Shown here one piece after another: positions 1 to 31,749 of a DNA stretch of 64,000 nucleotides; the stretch's first letter is position 1, and each line of letters begins with the position of its first letter. The position numbers and the translations under genes were made by a program. Under the pieces are notes generated by a model. The model was not told the DNA's origin. It searched no databases and was given only the letters and a program-made list of their open reading frames with translations. Source of the stretch: Otis tarda (lineage: Eukaryota; Chordata; Aves; Otidiformes; Otididae); NCBI GenBank assembly GCA_026413225.1, contig CM048552.1, positions 52,591,001-52,655,000 on the forward strand. Direction: 5' to 3'.

Positions 1-3000
1 TTCATGTTAACTGTTTCAAATCTTTGTACAGATCAGGCCAACATTTTAACTGAATATGCATTTATTGATTGAATTGTATTTGCTTTCGTATCTGCCTCAT
101 TACCTTCTTTTGGGAATGCTATTTTGAGACGAGATACAGTTCTTGGCACATCTGAATATGCCTTTGATCATAAGAAAATGTATAATATTTTACACATACT
201 ATATTACAGCATGTATGTTTTAGTTGTTCTGTACAAAACAATTTTTAATGCAGGTTTGGATTTTTTCTTAATTAGTTAAATACAGTGGGGCAGGAAAAAA
301 AAATAGAGGATTCAAGGCTTGAGTGAATGGATATCAGAGCTGGGGCTCTGCAATCCTTACAAGTTTCCCAGAAAATAAAGTTCTTGCAGAGCTTCTTGGG
401 AGGTACAAATAGTTTGTGCCTTCTGTGAACGTAGTGTAGTCAAAGAAAAAATAATGAACTCAAGTAAAATCTCAGGCTCTGCCTACTCTGTCAGGAGTCT
501 TGGCCCAGCTGACAGCAACTGTGGGCTTACTGATGAAGTGGGAAGTGACTAAGAGAGTTTACAACTCAATAATGTCAATGTGAAAAGTTGTATGGGCCAT
601 GTTACACAGCTGCTGGATGTAGTCTGGGCCCCGATGTGTGTAGCTCTGGCTGCTGCAGATGTCCCTTGATGAAATAGAGCCTAAACTGCTAAAAACTGCA
701 ACTTGAAGCTGGGTGATACACCCTGGCATTGGACAGGGCTTCTCCACCTGCACTGGATCATAGCCTTAGTCCTCTCAATTTTTTTCCTTTGCACACAAGT
801 ACAAAGAGTTTAGTGCACCGCAGCCCGTGCAGCACTGGCAACACAACGTAGGGTGTCCAGCCTCAGCTGGTCTGTGAGTCGTGCAAGGCCCCTCGTACAA
901 CGGTGTTCGTGCAAGGGCACAACACGCATGCAGCGCTGCGCTGCAGCACCCATGGGGCATCCCTCCAGTGTGTCAAGGCTGTGCTGAGGAGAAACTGTGA
1001 GGCTGCCTCACAGCCTGGGAGTGCAGCACTGGTGAGACGCAGTCCCACGGTGCGTATGTTTGAGATATGCAATGAGTTTCATGGAGATACCATGCAGAAA
1101 CCAGCCAGAGAGGTCCCATGCACAGAGTCACTTAGGGTTTGCCCGTCTGTAGTGGGATTTTATACCAATGCATCAATTGCAGGATTTGGTGTGGACAATT
1201 ACCACCCGGGCAAATCCTCAGAGAGCAGATGAGATCTCAGCAGATTGTATCTACTTTTGGGTAAAATGATACTTTTTGATAGTGACTGTGTAGGTTTCTG
1301 AAGTTACGGCAGGATCACCAATAATTGTTGCATGTGGTGACTGATGCTGGATTTGTAGGTGTGAGGTTTGAACTTTGTGTACGATTGTGCTGCTACTGCC
1401 TGTGAAAGACTGTAATATCTGTACTGTAAAAGTCATTCTAGAGTGTGTTCCAACAAGTATTAACATTTGCCCATTATTATAGAATCTGGTTTTTTTTAAT
1501 CAAATCAAATGAAATGGTATGATTCTAGTCCACCTCCTTTATCATTTGAAGAAATAGCTAATTCCTATGCTGAAATCACATAAATATAGATTGCTGAAAA
1601 CATATGTGTTCTAGGGATTTTATTTATTACTGATAGGAATTATTAAAAATTCTTTAATTCTTTCAAAATTCTGTATATGCCAGAGTAAAGTAATTCAATA
1701 AAGAAGAGAAATTTTGCATACAGTTATTCTGACATTTGGGCACAGAGCATGGATGCAGATATCTTCAAATAGCTTAGCTCTTCTTACTTGCCAAGTGATG
1801 TATGTTTGCTGAAAAAAGGAAACATTGATGTAAGCACTGAACATTTCCCGTGCAGCAAAATGCCCTCCTGCATTAGTCAGATAATTAGAAGAGAGCACTG
1901 GCCCTGAAGCAGTTTTCTTCTAAATAATTGGTGTACAACAAGTGAAAATTTTCAGTGGCACTACCAAAATATACGGATCAACTGGAAGATATATTTCTCA
2001 TCTTTTCATGGAGTTGCCATAACTTCATTATATATTTGGTTGATAAAATAAAGCCAAAAAGCTATGTCAAACACTGGTTCTGTGATTGTCTGCACTGCTA
2101 ATGCTTCATCTCGGCTCTATTTTTGGACTGCTATTGCAAGACAAATCTGTTGTAGAGGAATTAACATTAAGATTTGGGGATACGAAGTAAGCTGTGTGGA
2201 TTTGTGGTCATGGACCAGTCCTCAACTTTCTTTTGTTAATAAGGAGTAGAATACAATAGCAAAACAATTAATTTCTCTGCAGAGGTAATGTAGGCCCATA
2301 GTGCTATTCCCTGCTCATCACTTTTAACAGTGAATTTGGAACAGAAGGATGTTTTCATGCCTATCTGAATTGACAGCCAGCTGAAAATGTCCAGATCAGA
2401 ACAGATGTTTTGCCTTTGCATGATGTGTCTAATCTTTACCAGCTGCCCAAAATAATGCTCCAATTAAAGTGTACTATCTCTCTTATAAATAGAGAGCCTG
2501 GAAAACATATAAAAGTTTGAGGAATTGTGCTTTGATTTAATTCAATCAGTATCTCAGATTATGTTAGAGGAAGAAAATTAAATTACTTCTTTTCGTTTGT
2601 TAATAACTCTTGAAATGACAATAGTTCTAAGAAATAATTATTCAACTGTCTGTTTACTTCCTGAGGTCTTTATTTTTGATATTTTATTCAGTTTACACCT
2701 ACATATATTAGCACACTTAGCATGGAATATATGGTGTCTTCTTTTTAAAGTGGCTGACTGCATTACCTTCTGTACTCTGCTTTCACTAACAAATGCTGTT
2801 TCCCTGCCAGTGAATCGTAAGATCTCAATCACCTTCAATAACACCACAGTAATATCACATTTCCTGTGTTGCCTTGCTTTAATGCAAAGTCTTCCTTCCA
2901 GCCTGACAATGAACTAACGATCTAACTTTGCAGTTAGCACTGCTTTGAGCAAGGGGTTAAATCAAATAACCTCTGGAGTTCCTTTCTGGCCTAAAACACT

Positions 3001-5071
3001 CTAATTCAGGTGTTTCTTGGAAGTGTGAGCTGATGGACTATAGCATGCTTTTGTTCTTGCTGCTAAGAATAAGGCTGGAGTAACGGTTTCATGATACAAT
3101 GTAAAAAAGGAGTAATATAGTAAACGATGCAATAGTTAGCCTGTAGCTCTAAAGCCTAGAAATGCTGAGATTTTAAAGTGATGTTTCATATTGGAAAGAT
3201 ATATTTAATACCACAGGAAGCACCCTAGGAAGCCATACACACCATCTGTATTTGCAAAACCTTTATTACAGAGTGCTATCTGTTAGATTATGGGCAGCAT
3301 ATTAGATTTACAGTAACTGGAGAAACCTGTGATTAAACCAACACTTTTCTTTGCAAAAACCCAACCAGCTACTGTATAGATCAGCCAGGTATAGCCTGTC
3401 CATATATGCTTTGGTAACGTTTCGTTATAGCCAATATTTGTATGGAAAAACCAAAGTGCATTAAGATTTCAAACACATTCAGCCAGATGTGTGAAAGAAG
3501 GAAATACGTTACTCTTTATCAGAAAAGATTGAATTAAATCATTTCATCATCTTATATGGCAAGCTGGGCTTCCTTTAGATTAAGTAACTGTTCATATTTT
3601 CACGATACTGAGAGTCACTCCATGGCGGATACAAAGGGAGCTGGATCCTGAGCTCACTGCTTCAGAGCAAGGCCAAAACCGAAAGGCTTTGTAACGTAGC
3701 TGCTGATTGAGGCCTCCCTTTAGTAAACACTTAACCTTAAGCTCGCAGGTAGTATTCAGTGGGCTAGTCACGTATTCACAGCTAACCATCTTCTTAAGTG
3801 TCTCAGCATGTCAGAAAATCCAATGCACTTAAAACAAAGGCATGGGAAGTTGATGTTAGGAGAAGAAGTATTTAACCGTGTTCACTTCTTTCTGACCTCA
3901 CCTTTTCTACCAGAGACACTCCCTATGGTCCTACAGCACGGAATGTTAATATCTCTAATCAGACTGGGAGACCAAATTAATTTTTAACTGCACTACTGTA
4001 CAATTAGGGATAACATGGAAGTGCCATTTTGTTTAGTATGGATGTCTCAACTGGGGTGCTTGTAGGAAAAGGAAAAGCTGGATATGCAAAGCTGGCAGAG
4101 CTGTGCTTCTCTGTTTGCTGGTAGCTGGTGGGCAACCTCTCACAGGCCAGAGTGGCTGGCTGCCATTTTCTACTATCTGTGGTAAATGGGAGAGCCCGTA
4201 TCCCCCGCCCCTTCCCTCCCCATTCCTCCCAACCAGACCATGGATGCCACTCCAAAATTGATCCCTTTCAGCCCTCCAAAATTGAAGACCTTTCAGCCTC
4301 TGCTGAGGAGTCGTGAAACAGCAGCCTGGAAAGTCACTGTCTTCCTTCAGAGTTCATTGAATATTAAGTGTTTTAAACAAAAGTTCAACACATTCAACAG
4401 CAGGAGTTGCAGGGATTCACTTTGCAATGACCTAACTCTTGAGAGTTAGGTGAGAGGATGTCTCAGAGAAGAGGGGATATGTGGCTTCAGATCCCTTCAG
4501 GCAGAGAAAGTCTGAGTCTGTCTCTTTTACATCTTAAATAGGTGCTTTGACACCAGAGTCTCTTCTCCTCTTCAGGATAGCCCTGATTTTTGTCTCACTG
4601 GTGAAAACAAATTCACAGGGAGTTTTGGTCTGAGCAAAACCATGCTTTGTGCTGTATTTGCCCTTTTCTTGAAACCTATTGTCAGCTCTGCTTAGTGGAT
4701 CTAATTAGAAATTATAATTAATTTTTTTTTCATATGTATATTTTCCTAACAACTAGCAGAATTTATCACAACAGAGCTCAGTTTAGCTTTCATAATTATG
4801 CTAATGACTAGCCTATGAACATATTTCCAGCTAGCTGTTTGGCTAGGTGGCTCAGATTCACAAACTTCAGAGCTCGTTCCTGAAAAAGAGCTAACCTTTC
4901 AAAGCCTGCCCAGCATTAACTCATCACAACACCAAGAGACAAATTCCTTGCAAGGTGTTTGCAAGTCAGCAGCCAACTGGAGCACATAACTGCCCATCTG
5001 CATTTCAGCAAATAATCAGATTTTACTGAGATAATAAGGCATTTTAATTTTCTCTTTCTTCATCTGTTTAG
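1..5071 (+). other. SLC17A8: Intron 1 of SLC17A8 (3' part); no exon seen
   Basis: This stretch ends in a pyrimidine-rich tract and the AG acceptor at 5070-5071 that opens the first recognised SLC17A8 exon. I looked for exon 1, which in mammals encodes about 34 residues of the cytoplasmic N-terminus, and found no matching reading frame, so it probably lies upstream of the window. The sequence is AT-rich, with one CpG-denser patch around 800-1060. No repeat family could be named. Assignment as intron is inferred from the exon phase: exon 2 begins with the third base of a codon. Confidence 0.75.
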
Positions 5072-24344
<19,273 letters not shown>

Positions 24345-27235
24345 TACTTGAAATTGTAAGGTTTGTATAGCAGCTAATCCCATTCTCCCTTCTGCCTGGG
24401 TGCCCCAAATCACCTGGTATCCATATTTATTTTCTTATTCAGTTGTCTAACATCTGGACTTGTAGCTAGATACAAGGAGTTGTAGTTCCCTTCTAATAGT
24501 ATGGAAGAGGGCTAAAAACAATGGGACTGGGAGAAGTGATACTAAACCCTTGCTCAGCCATTGTATCCCCTTGGGAGGAGCTCCTGCAGCTGTTAGGAGA
24601 TGATCAGCCCTGGAAAGGCTCCTGCCTGTTGCAAGCCTGTGACTGTAGGAGCAAGGAGTGCCCTCATCTTCTCGCCTGAACAGAGAAAGGACAAGGTCCT
24701 ATCAGATGGGGGATCCATAGTGATATATGTAATTGCTAGGGCTTCAGTGGCACGAAAGCCTGCCCTGCTTTGCCCTTTTAGGATTCCTGCAGCTTGGCAT
24801 TAGAGCTGCTTAACCCATGCCAAACTGCAAGCTCATGCTGAAAGAAAAGCAGTTTTATGGAAGTAAGCTGTAATTAATTACCAATGATCGCTCAGCAACA
24901 GGAAGAGGAAGATGTAGTGGAGATGGCACAGTATTGCTTCAACAGTTCCTTCAAATTGATTGACAGTCTGCTTTACATGCATAGCCCACAGAGTCTGGAT
25001 AAGGCAATAAAATGGATACTTGTGAGATTTCTCCCCCACCCCCTAAAGATTTTGTGCTGGCATGAAATAATTTTGAATACAAAATCATCGTTAGTGATGC
25101 AATATTATTAATCCTTATGAAAGGAAATCTTAGTCCTGTTGGGATTAGGTTTCTCACTCAATTCATTATTGTGAAGTAATTTAAATATATTTTTCTAGTA
25201 TTACACTGATAGAGTTCCTGGCCTCAACCCCCAACAGTCCTCATTTAGGTGAATGAGCTTACTTACATGAGTAAAGGCTTTAGTTCTTGATCTGTAACTT
25301 CTCAATGCCTCAGTCTTGCTGTTGCTACAAATGAAGCACTGTACCATTTGAGTCAACAGAGTATCTATGTCTGAAAGTAATTTTCTTTTGCCATTGGTAT
25401 ATGTTTGACAGTATAAAGTGGATTTAGCCTTTTTCTACCATTTTTAGAATCAACCAGTGGAGCACGCTGTATCCTCTCAAGCATTTAGCTGCAACTCAGA
25501 GACTCATTGTGGCATTAATACTCTTTTCAGAATGGAGATTTTCAGTAAGCTGTGATTTGATTTGTCTTTCATTATGATTACTGCCTCATTAAATTCAAGT
25601 GAAAGTTATCCTGTGTAGCCTATGATGCACTTTGTGATGTTTCAGTATTATTGTTCTCATGTACCATGTACAGCCGCTGTGATGCACATGAGATTTGAAC
25701 ATTTTTAATATGCATTTTGCTATTTTGTTGAAGTGCAATTGAATACCATGAGTGGAATTACACTTGTGCATTCATTTCAGTCTGTGGATGATTTTTCTTC
25801 CCTACAAATGTAATTAAACAGGGAGACCAGGATGGTAGCTGATTCTCTTTTCATGTCTCTGGTTCCTTTCTACACAGCAAAATCCAATCTACAACTGTAT
25901 ACAGATGAGAAGTAAAGTAAGGTGAATGGATGCATACCTAATTTGACTCCAGTGAGGATTTTTTAATTGGTATCAGATAATTTAATTACATGGGTATTGT
26001 TTTGGTACAGTTCAATCCTACCTTGACATAATGCAGTTTATTAATAAGCCACTCAAAAAATAATTTATAGCTTTATTGCATTAGGATAGAAAAGAATATT
26101 TTTTCAAAATTCTAAAATTAAATTTAGACTAGAGTTGCTTATTTCACTACTGACATTTAGAACAGGCATAAGAAAATATCTTCTTTCTTGCAGGTTATAG
26201 TCAACATTTGGGGATTTAAGTGGCAGGAGCTTGAGTCAAATACTCTCACCAATCTATCAAAAAAGCTGGACCAGCTGCTTTCCAAAGTATTTTGCAACAT
26301 CCACCACCTCTCATGAAAGAGAGCACACCACTTCTCTGCATATGCACAAACCAAACAGCTTCTTCCTCCCTCTCCAACCATATAACATGCACATAATTAC
26401 TACAGGAACTCTTAATAATTATGAAAGGATTTAATATAAGAATGGGTGTAAGTATAATCTGGCAGAGAGGAAAGAGTAAGAGAATCAGCTGGCCTTAGTA
26501 AAGAGAAGACCCGACAACGGACTATTCTAGAAATAGTAATGTTTTCTGAGAAGAAGCATCATTTTATCAGTAATGATAAAGGGTAACTTTCCTGTCCCAC
26601 TAAGAGGAACACAAAGGGAGTGTTATGTCATTCGTTGTTATGACAAAGAAATACAAACATCCCAATATTTTGGGAAATGGCCAGCCAGCACATGAGAACT
26701 CGGTTGCTTCTGTGGTGAATGTAGCTGCTGTTTCTTACTGTTAGAGATACACACCCCAGCTGTCACAAATGACACGTGATACAGTGAGGAGCTCTGTTTA
26801 GCAGGATCATTTCTTATTCACAGACTGCACTAATTTAGTTTAGTGGAGGTTTGACTTCAACGGACATTTGAGTATTATTTAATGACTTGAAAGAAATGGT
26901 TTAAAATAATTTGGACTAGCTTTTGCATTTGAGGACGCACTTTCTTTCTTTTCTAAATGTGACTGCTTACAGAGGCAGAATATAATCTCTTACAACATGA
27001 AGTTGTGCACAGACCACAATGCTTTTCCAGGCAATCACAGTCAGATGTTTGGGCTTTCTCTCTTTCCTTTTCATCTGTTTAAAATTGTTCAGGTGCATTG
27101 CGTGAAGTGTAAACATCAGCACTGGTTGGAAATTAGTTTTCTTTCCTGGAAATCTTTGTTACTTAATCAATTCTTTGATCTACACTGTGGTTTCCACAAT
27201 ATTGTATGACCAAGAATAAAGCCAACTTATTGGGA
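24345..27235 (+). other. SLC17A8: Probable SLC17A8 3' untranslated region
   Basis: AT-rich sequence after the stop codon with no other recognisable gene or repeat up to the CR1 at about 27.5 kb. Possible poly(A) signals are AATAAA at 25006-25011 and at 27215-27220. The extent is inferred only; the true end cannot be fixed without transcript data. Confidence 0.4.
27215..27220 (+). terminator. SLC17A8: Candidate poly(A) signal AATAAA
   Basis: Canonical AATAAA about 2.87 kb after the stop, followed within 40 bases by a T/G-containing stretch (caggttttgcaactccagttttgctgg) that could act as the downstream element. The nearer AATAAA at 25006 has fewer T/G-rich bases after it but could be used as well. 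Motif is seen; use is inferred. Confidence 0.3.
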
Positions 27236-27501
27236 CCAAACAGGTTTTGCAACTCCAGTTTTGCTGGATGTCTTATCTGCAACCTGCTCCAACAGCCTTT
27301 TCTTGATCTGAGAGAGCGCAATCACTGAGGGTGTTTCTACTAAAACTATCTTCTTAAGATATGTTAGAATTTGGAACATTTAAACAATCAGGCAAACAGT
27401 TGGCATATCTCAACCCAACTCCAAAAAAGTCACGGCTTTAATGCCAGTGGATGCAAATAAATGATATGTTTTAAGGAGAAATATTAGCTTGATTAAAATT
27501 C

Positions 27502-27912
27502 ATTTCATAGAACCACAGAATCATAGAATGTTTAGGGTTAGAAGGGACCTTCTCGTCCAACCCCCCTGCAAGGAGCAGGGAAATCCCCAACTAGATCAGG
27601 TTGCTCAGAGCCTCATCCAACATGGCCTTGAATGTTTCCAGGGATGGGGCATCCACCACCTCTCTGAACACCCTGTTCCAGTGCTCTACAGCTCTCACTG
27701 TAAAAAAAATTTTCCTAATATCTAATCTATATGTACCTCCCTCTATTTTAAAACCATTACTCCTTGTCCTATTATGACAGGCTTTGCTAAAGAGTTTCTC
27801 CCCATCTTTTCTGTACCCCCTTTAGGTACTGGAAGACTGCTATAAGGTCTCCCCGGAGCCTCCTCTTCTCCAGGCTGAACAGCCCCAACTCTCTCAGCCT
27901 GTCCTCATAGAC
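27502..27912 (-). mobile_element. CR1 LINE 3'-end fragment, - strand
   Basis: On the + strand it opens with catagaaccacagaatcata, the reverse complement of the ATTCTATG-type terminal repeat of CR1. The typical reversed 3' segment follows (gggttagaagggacct..., ...ctccaggctgaacagcccc, ctctcagcctgtcctcatag). It is about 410 bp and 5'-truncated in the last part of the reverse-transcriptase frame. It lies downstream of the probable SLC17A8 end. Confidence 0.93.
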
Positions 27913-30900
27913 ACAGACATTTATTACATTATTTGCATATTTTTCTGTCTTCATGTCCAAAATAACTTTTGCATATTTTCAAATACAACACAGAGCTCAT
28001 ACACTCAGAGTTTGGTTTGAAAATGGCTTTCTGATTTCAGAAGGAAGTAAAATCTGGTTCATATTGGAAAAGAACTTAAGAAAGCTAGAGGAAGGGTCAA
28101 CTCTCCATAACATGAAATGTAGGATAGGCCACAGAATATTAAGTCTGAGAAGAGAAAAAGTAGGACAGTAAGTCCTAGGTACATGTTGTTCAGTGTTGTT
28201 AGCCACTGATCTTTCTTAACAAAGAAAGCTGCAGCCTTGATGTTTTCCAGGCACTACTACCAGAAGTATTGGTAAGTAATACTCTTCTTATATTTATATA
28301 AGAGTTAAATAAAATGCTCCTTGTAGTAAGAAAGGAAAAAAATAATGACTGAAATAGCAAAAACTCACCTGAACAGAAACTTATCCAGGGAAACAATCAC
28401 TTGATCCAAAAGAATTACAGACTTTTGGGTAAAAAATACAACAAGGGCATCCAGATGTTAACAAAGTGCCAGGAGGAATCTCATGTGTGTAACATAATTA
28501 ATTTGAATGTAGCAGGGCAAAAATTAATTCAAAGTCACGCAAAATGTATAATGGTTTCCCAGGAATATTTCCAGTTGACTCTTGTTTTCAGATAGTTACG
28601 GCGATCTTTAGGTTTAGTCATAATTTCAAAGATTTTTTAATGGAAAATTTTGTAAAAAACCAGATCTCTTACTTTATTTTTCTTCCCATTTTCCTTTAAA
28701 GACCTTAATTTGAGAGTGCTATTTAATTATTTATATTTTAAGAGAGGGGATTGAGTATTTCTTGTGGTTACAAGAACAGAAGAGGTAAAGAGAAAAAAGG
28801 AAAGCAAGTTGCAGCTAAGAGCCAATGCAGACAGAGGGCTGAGGAAGGACAAGAAATCAACTTCCAAATCTTTGAAAGAGAACTTGGGAGTTTTCTAGAC
28901 ATTTGACTTAAAAACCTACAGGATGGTTCAAGACCTGATATTTTGCACTATCCCAAGGTTCAGGGAGTTCACTCAGGTCTCATTTGAAAGCTAACTCTCA
29001 TGAAATCAGGAATAAATAAATGAAGATATTTAAAACTCCTCATTCTTATGTCATCCAAATGTTTATGTTGGAATAGATAACACTACTAGTGAGACAACAC
29101 TATGAGCACTACTGCAGCTCTATATGCAGAAGGCAGTCTTGTAGACTGATTTATAAAAATACTTTTAATTACTCATATCAGTTATTTCTTAACTTCCGTT
29201 TGATAATGATGTTTAGCTGTGACAGGAAAAATTGTCCCTTTTTAATCTCAACCTTTTTTTGGTTTTGGTGTTTATACTGCTTAGCATTTTTACAGCTCTT
29301 CTTCACGCAAAATTACATAAGTAAAGAAAGAAATTTGTGTAAGAAATGTAGTAAGATTGTACTTCTTCATCCTGAACTATCTTTAAAATAACATAATAAA
29401 AGCCAACACATTTTTCCCCAAGAGCATACTATTTGGATATTCTAAGTCTCCATCATAATAAAAGCTTGACCCATTTAACTTGTTTCCACCCTCATTTAAT
29501 TACTGTATTGGATATCTGCAGCAGTCAACAGACCACATTTGTTCATGTATAACTGCATTTATCTGCTCAACAAAGTCAGTGCTCAGACTCTTGATGTACC
29601 AACTTTTAGCATCTACTTGGCTCCTTGTTTTTAGGCTTAGTTCTACCCGCACAAGAAATTCAGAGCTCTTTGAGCAGGTCATGGATGCTTTCTTAAATAT
29701 GTGTTAGGAAAACACTGGAACTCATGAAAAACAAATCTCTGCTGGCTCAGAGCTGTGGTCACCAGAAGTGTCTCATGAGCCTTTGGAGCACCAGCCTCAG
29801 GAAGGCAACAACTTTTATAAACCAGGAAATATTTAAGGTACCCAATAGAGACAGCTCTGCTCTCAGAAGCCGGCACTCATCACCAGAAGCACCATGCCAG
29901 ATGCTTTCTCTTTGCTGGACATAGCTGTAACGAACAGCAAGGGAGAAGTCGTAGAAACTTGCTGATGCTGTGATTAAGACAAGAGGAATGGGACTTGCTT
30001 TTGTTTTAGGGAGGGAACTTGGATCCCATCTGCTTGTTCCCTGCTCCCTCCCCACGTGTGTAATCAAAAGAAAGATGTCTGTGTGTCCTAAGAGACCCAG
30101 TCTATTTCGTGACACTCATCAGTTCTGTAGTTTGTGCTGGTAGAAATCTGCAGGGGGATGGAAGCAGCTTATGGGAAAACCATAGTACTAATGTGCAACT
30201 TGAATTTAGATGTGAAAGACATGAACGTTAAGGACTAAAACAAGTGAAGGACAATCAACCTGGGTAGGTGTAATGTTAGTCCTCTGGAATAAGGCTGGTA
30301 GGTTTTACCAGCAATATCCTCTGTCCTGCACTGTTCACTCCCATTTGCCATTGCTCTGTAGTGGTTGCAGGTTTACCTGTTACAGCGCTTTGGGCAGAGT
30401 ACAGGAAAGAGCTACAGTTGCACTGGACCTTATCTTTACTCTTTATTTTCTTGTTTTTACATGTGGCTTCCCCTGACCCTTGTTAACTCATGGAATGGTA
30501 CATGAGACTGCAGATTGGCAGATAGTCAATAATAGCAAGGGTTTGTTTTTTAGCAAATTCCTGATTTTTTTTTTTTTCTGCCAGAAAGGGGGACATTTTG
30601 GGCCGAGGTCCCTGCTCGCAGCAGCAGCTGTGGCAGCCAGGCCGTGGCAGGTAGCTGAGGTGTTCCCAAGGGTCAAGGCCGTGCTGACCTGCTCTGCACC
30701 CTCTGCTCTGCCAATGCACAAGGGGAAACGTCACACTTGGACAGAACTGGGGGACAAAGTCACTGACAAAGCTGGGAAGGAAACTACAGTCAGGACCTCT
30801 GTCCCCTACCCTTGCTGGCTGCATCGATTACAGGAACTATCGGAGCATGAGAAGCAGTCGGCATTTCTAAGTCGTTTTTTGCATCCCTCATCCATGTTTT

Positions 30901-31749
30901 TACTATTTCCAAGCCACCACTTCTATCCCAATTTCATTAAAAGATGTGAGCAGGTTAGAGTGCCCCTTGCTTTCTGGCACCCTCTGCTCTTACATTTGCT
31001 TATGACAAGGAGCAGCCCACAACTAATTCCTTCTGTCTCCTAAGCTGCATACAGAGCCGAGCGCCCATTCTCCTCAGTGCTCCCAGTTCAACCCTCCTTC
31101 AGCACTCTTGAGCTGTACCATTGGCCCATGCATGCCTCTGCATCTGCCTCGCTCCACATGTGGAGCATGAGGACATATTTTTATCCCTGCTTTGCCAGAG
31201 CTTGAATGACTTCAGCCGGCTCTGGTGGCTGCTCTCCTCCTTAACACTCCAAGTTCCCCACAAATTGCAGCATGCGTAAGAAAGTGGTGAGCCCACTAAC
31301 CTGCTGGCTCTCTCATGCCATGGCTCAGGCAGGAGGATTATCTAGTAGTTGTTCTTGGGCAATTTTATGTCTTTCAGAGAAGATATGCTGCTGACACATG
31401 CCAACTATTGGGAAAGACTTTCCCAAAGTTTAACAAAAGAATCTGTGTCAAAAAGGCACATAAGAGAAGTTTGCTAACAGCTTGTTCTCTGATTTGTGTC
31501 AATGGTTTGGATTGGTTTTAGAGGACACAGGCACATATTAGTTTGAAAAAAAATCACAGGATGCTTCCTTGAGCCATCAAATTACTACAAAGTTGAAGGT
31601 CAGCAAACTTTCCTATCCAACACACCACACATGCAGAGTTCCTCATCAGGAATGGTTGGTACAAATCCTTCTAGGGACCACAGCATTTCCTTCAGTAATA
31701 TTTTCATTAGTGCTTCCCTCAAGAAACTATTAAATAGCTAACGACCAGC
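27913..31749. other. Intergenic spacer, no recognisable gene
   Basis: AT-rich until about 30.58 kb. There a run of T precedes a GC-richer stretch (30590-31300) holding open frames on both strands, the longest 187 codons at 30480-31043. None resembles a known protein and they overlap one another, so I treat them as chance. No RNA gene or repeat could be named. Confidence 0.6.

Noticed and set aside
1..5071. SLC17A8 exon 1
   Set aside because: Searched for the conserved MPFKAFDTFKE-type start and its donor; nothing matching was found, so it is assumed to lie upstream.
30565..30830. Possible processed retrocopy next to a poly-T run
   Set aside because: On the - strand the A-run is not preceded by AATAAA, and the adjoining sequence translates to nothing recognisable.
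30480..31043. 187-codon open frame on the + strand in the intergenic GC-richer block
   Set aside because: No domain, no family resemblance, and competing open frames on the - strand over the same bases. It also runs through a poly-T tract, which suggests chance.
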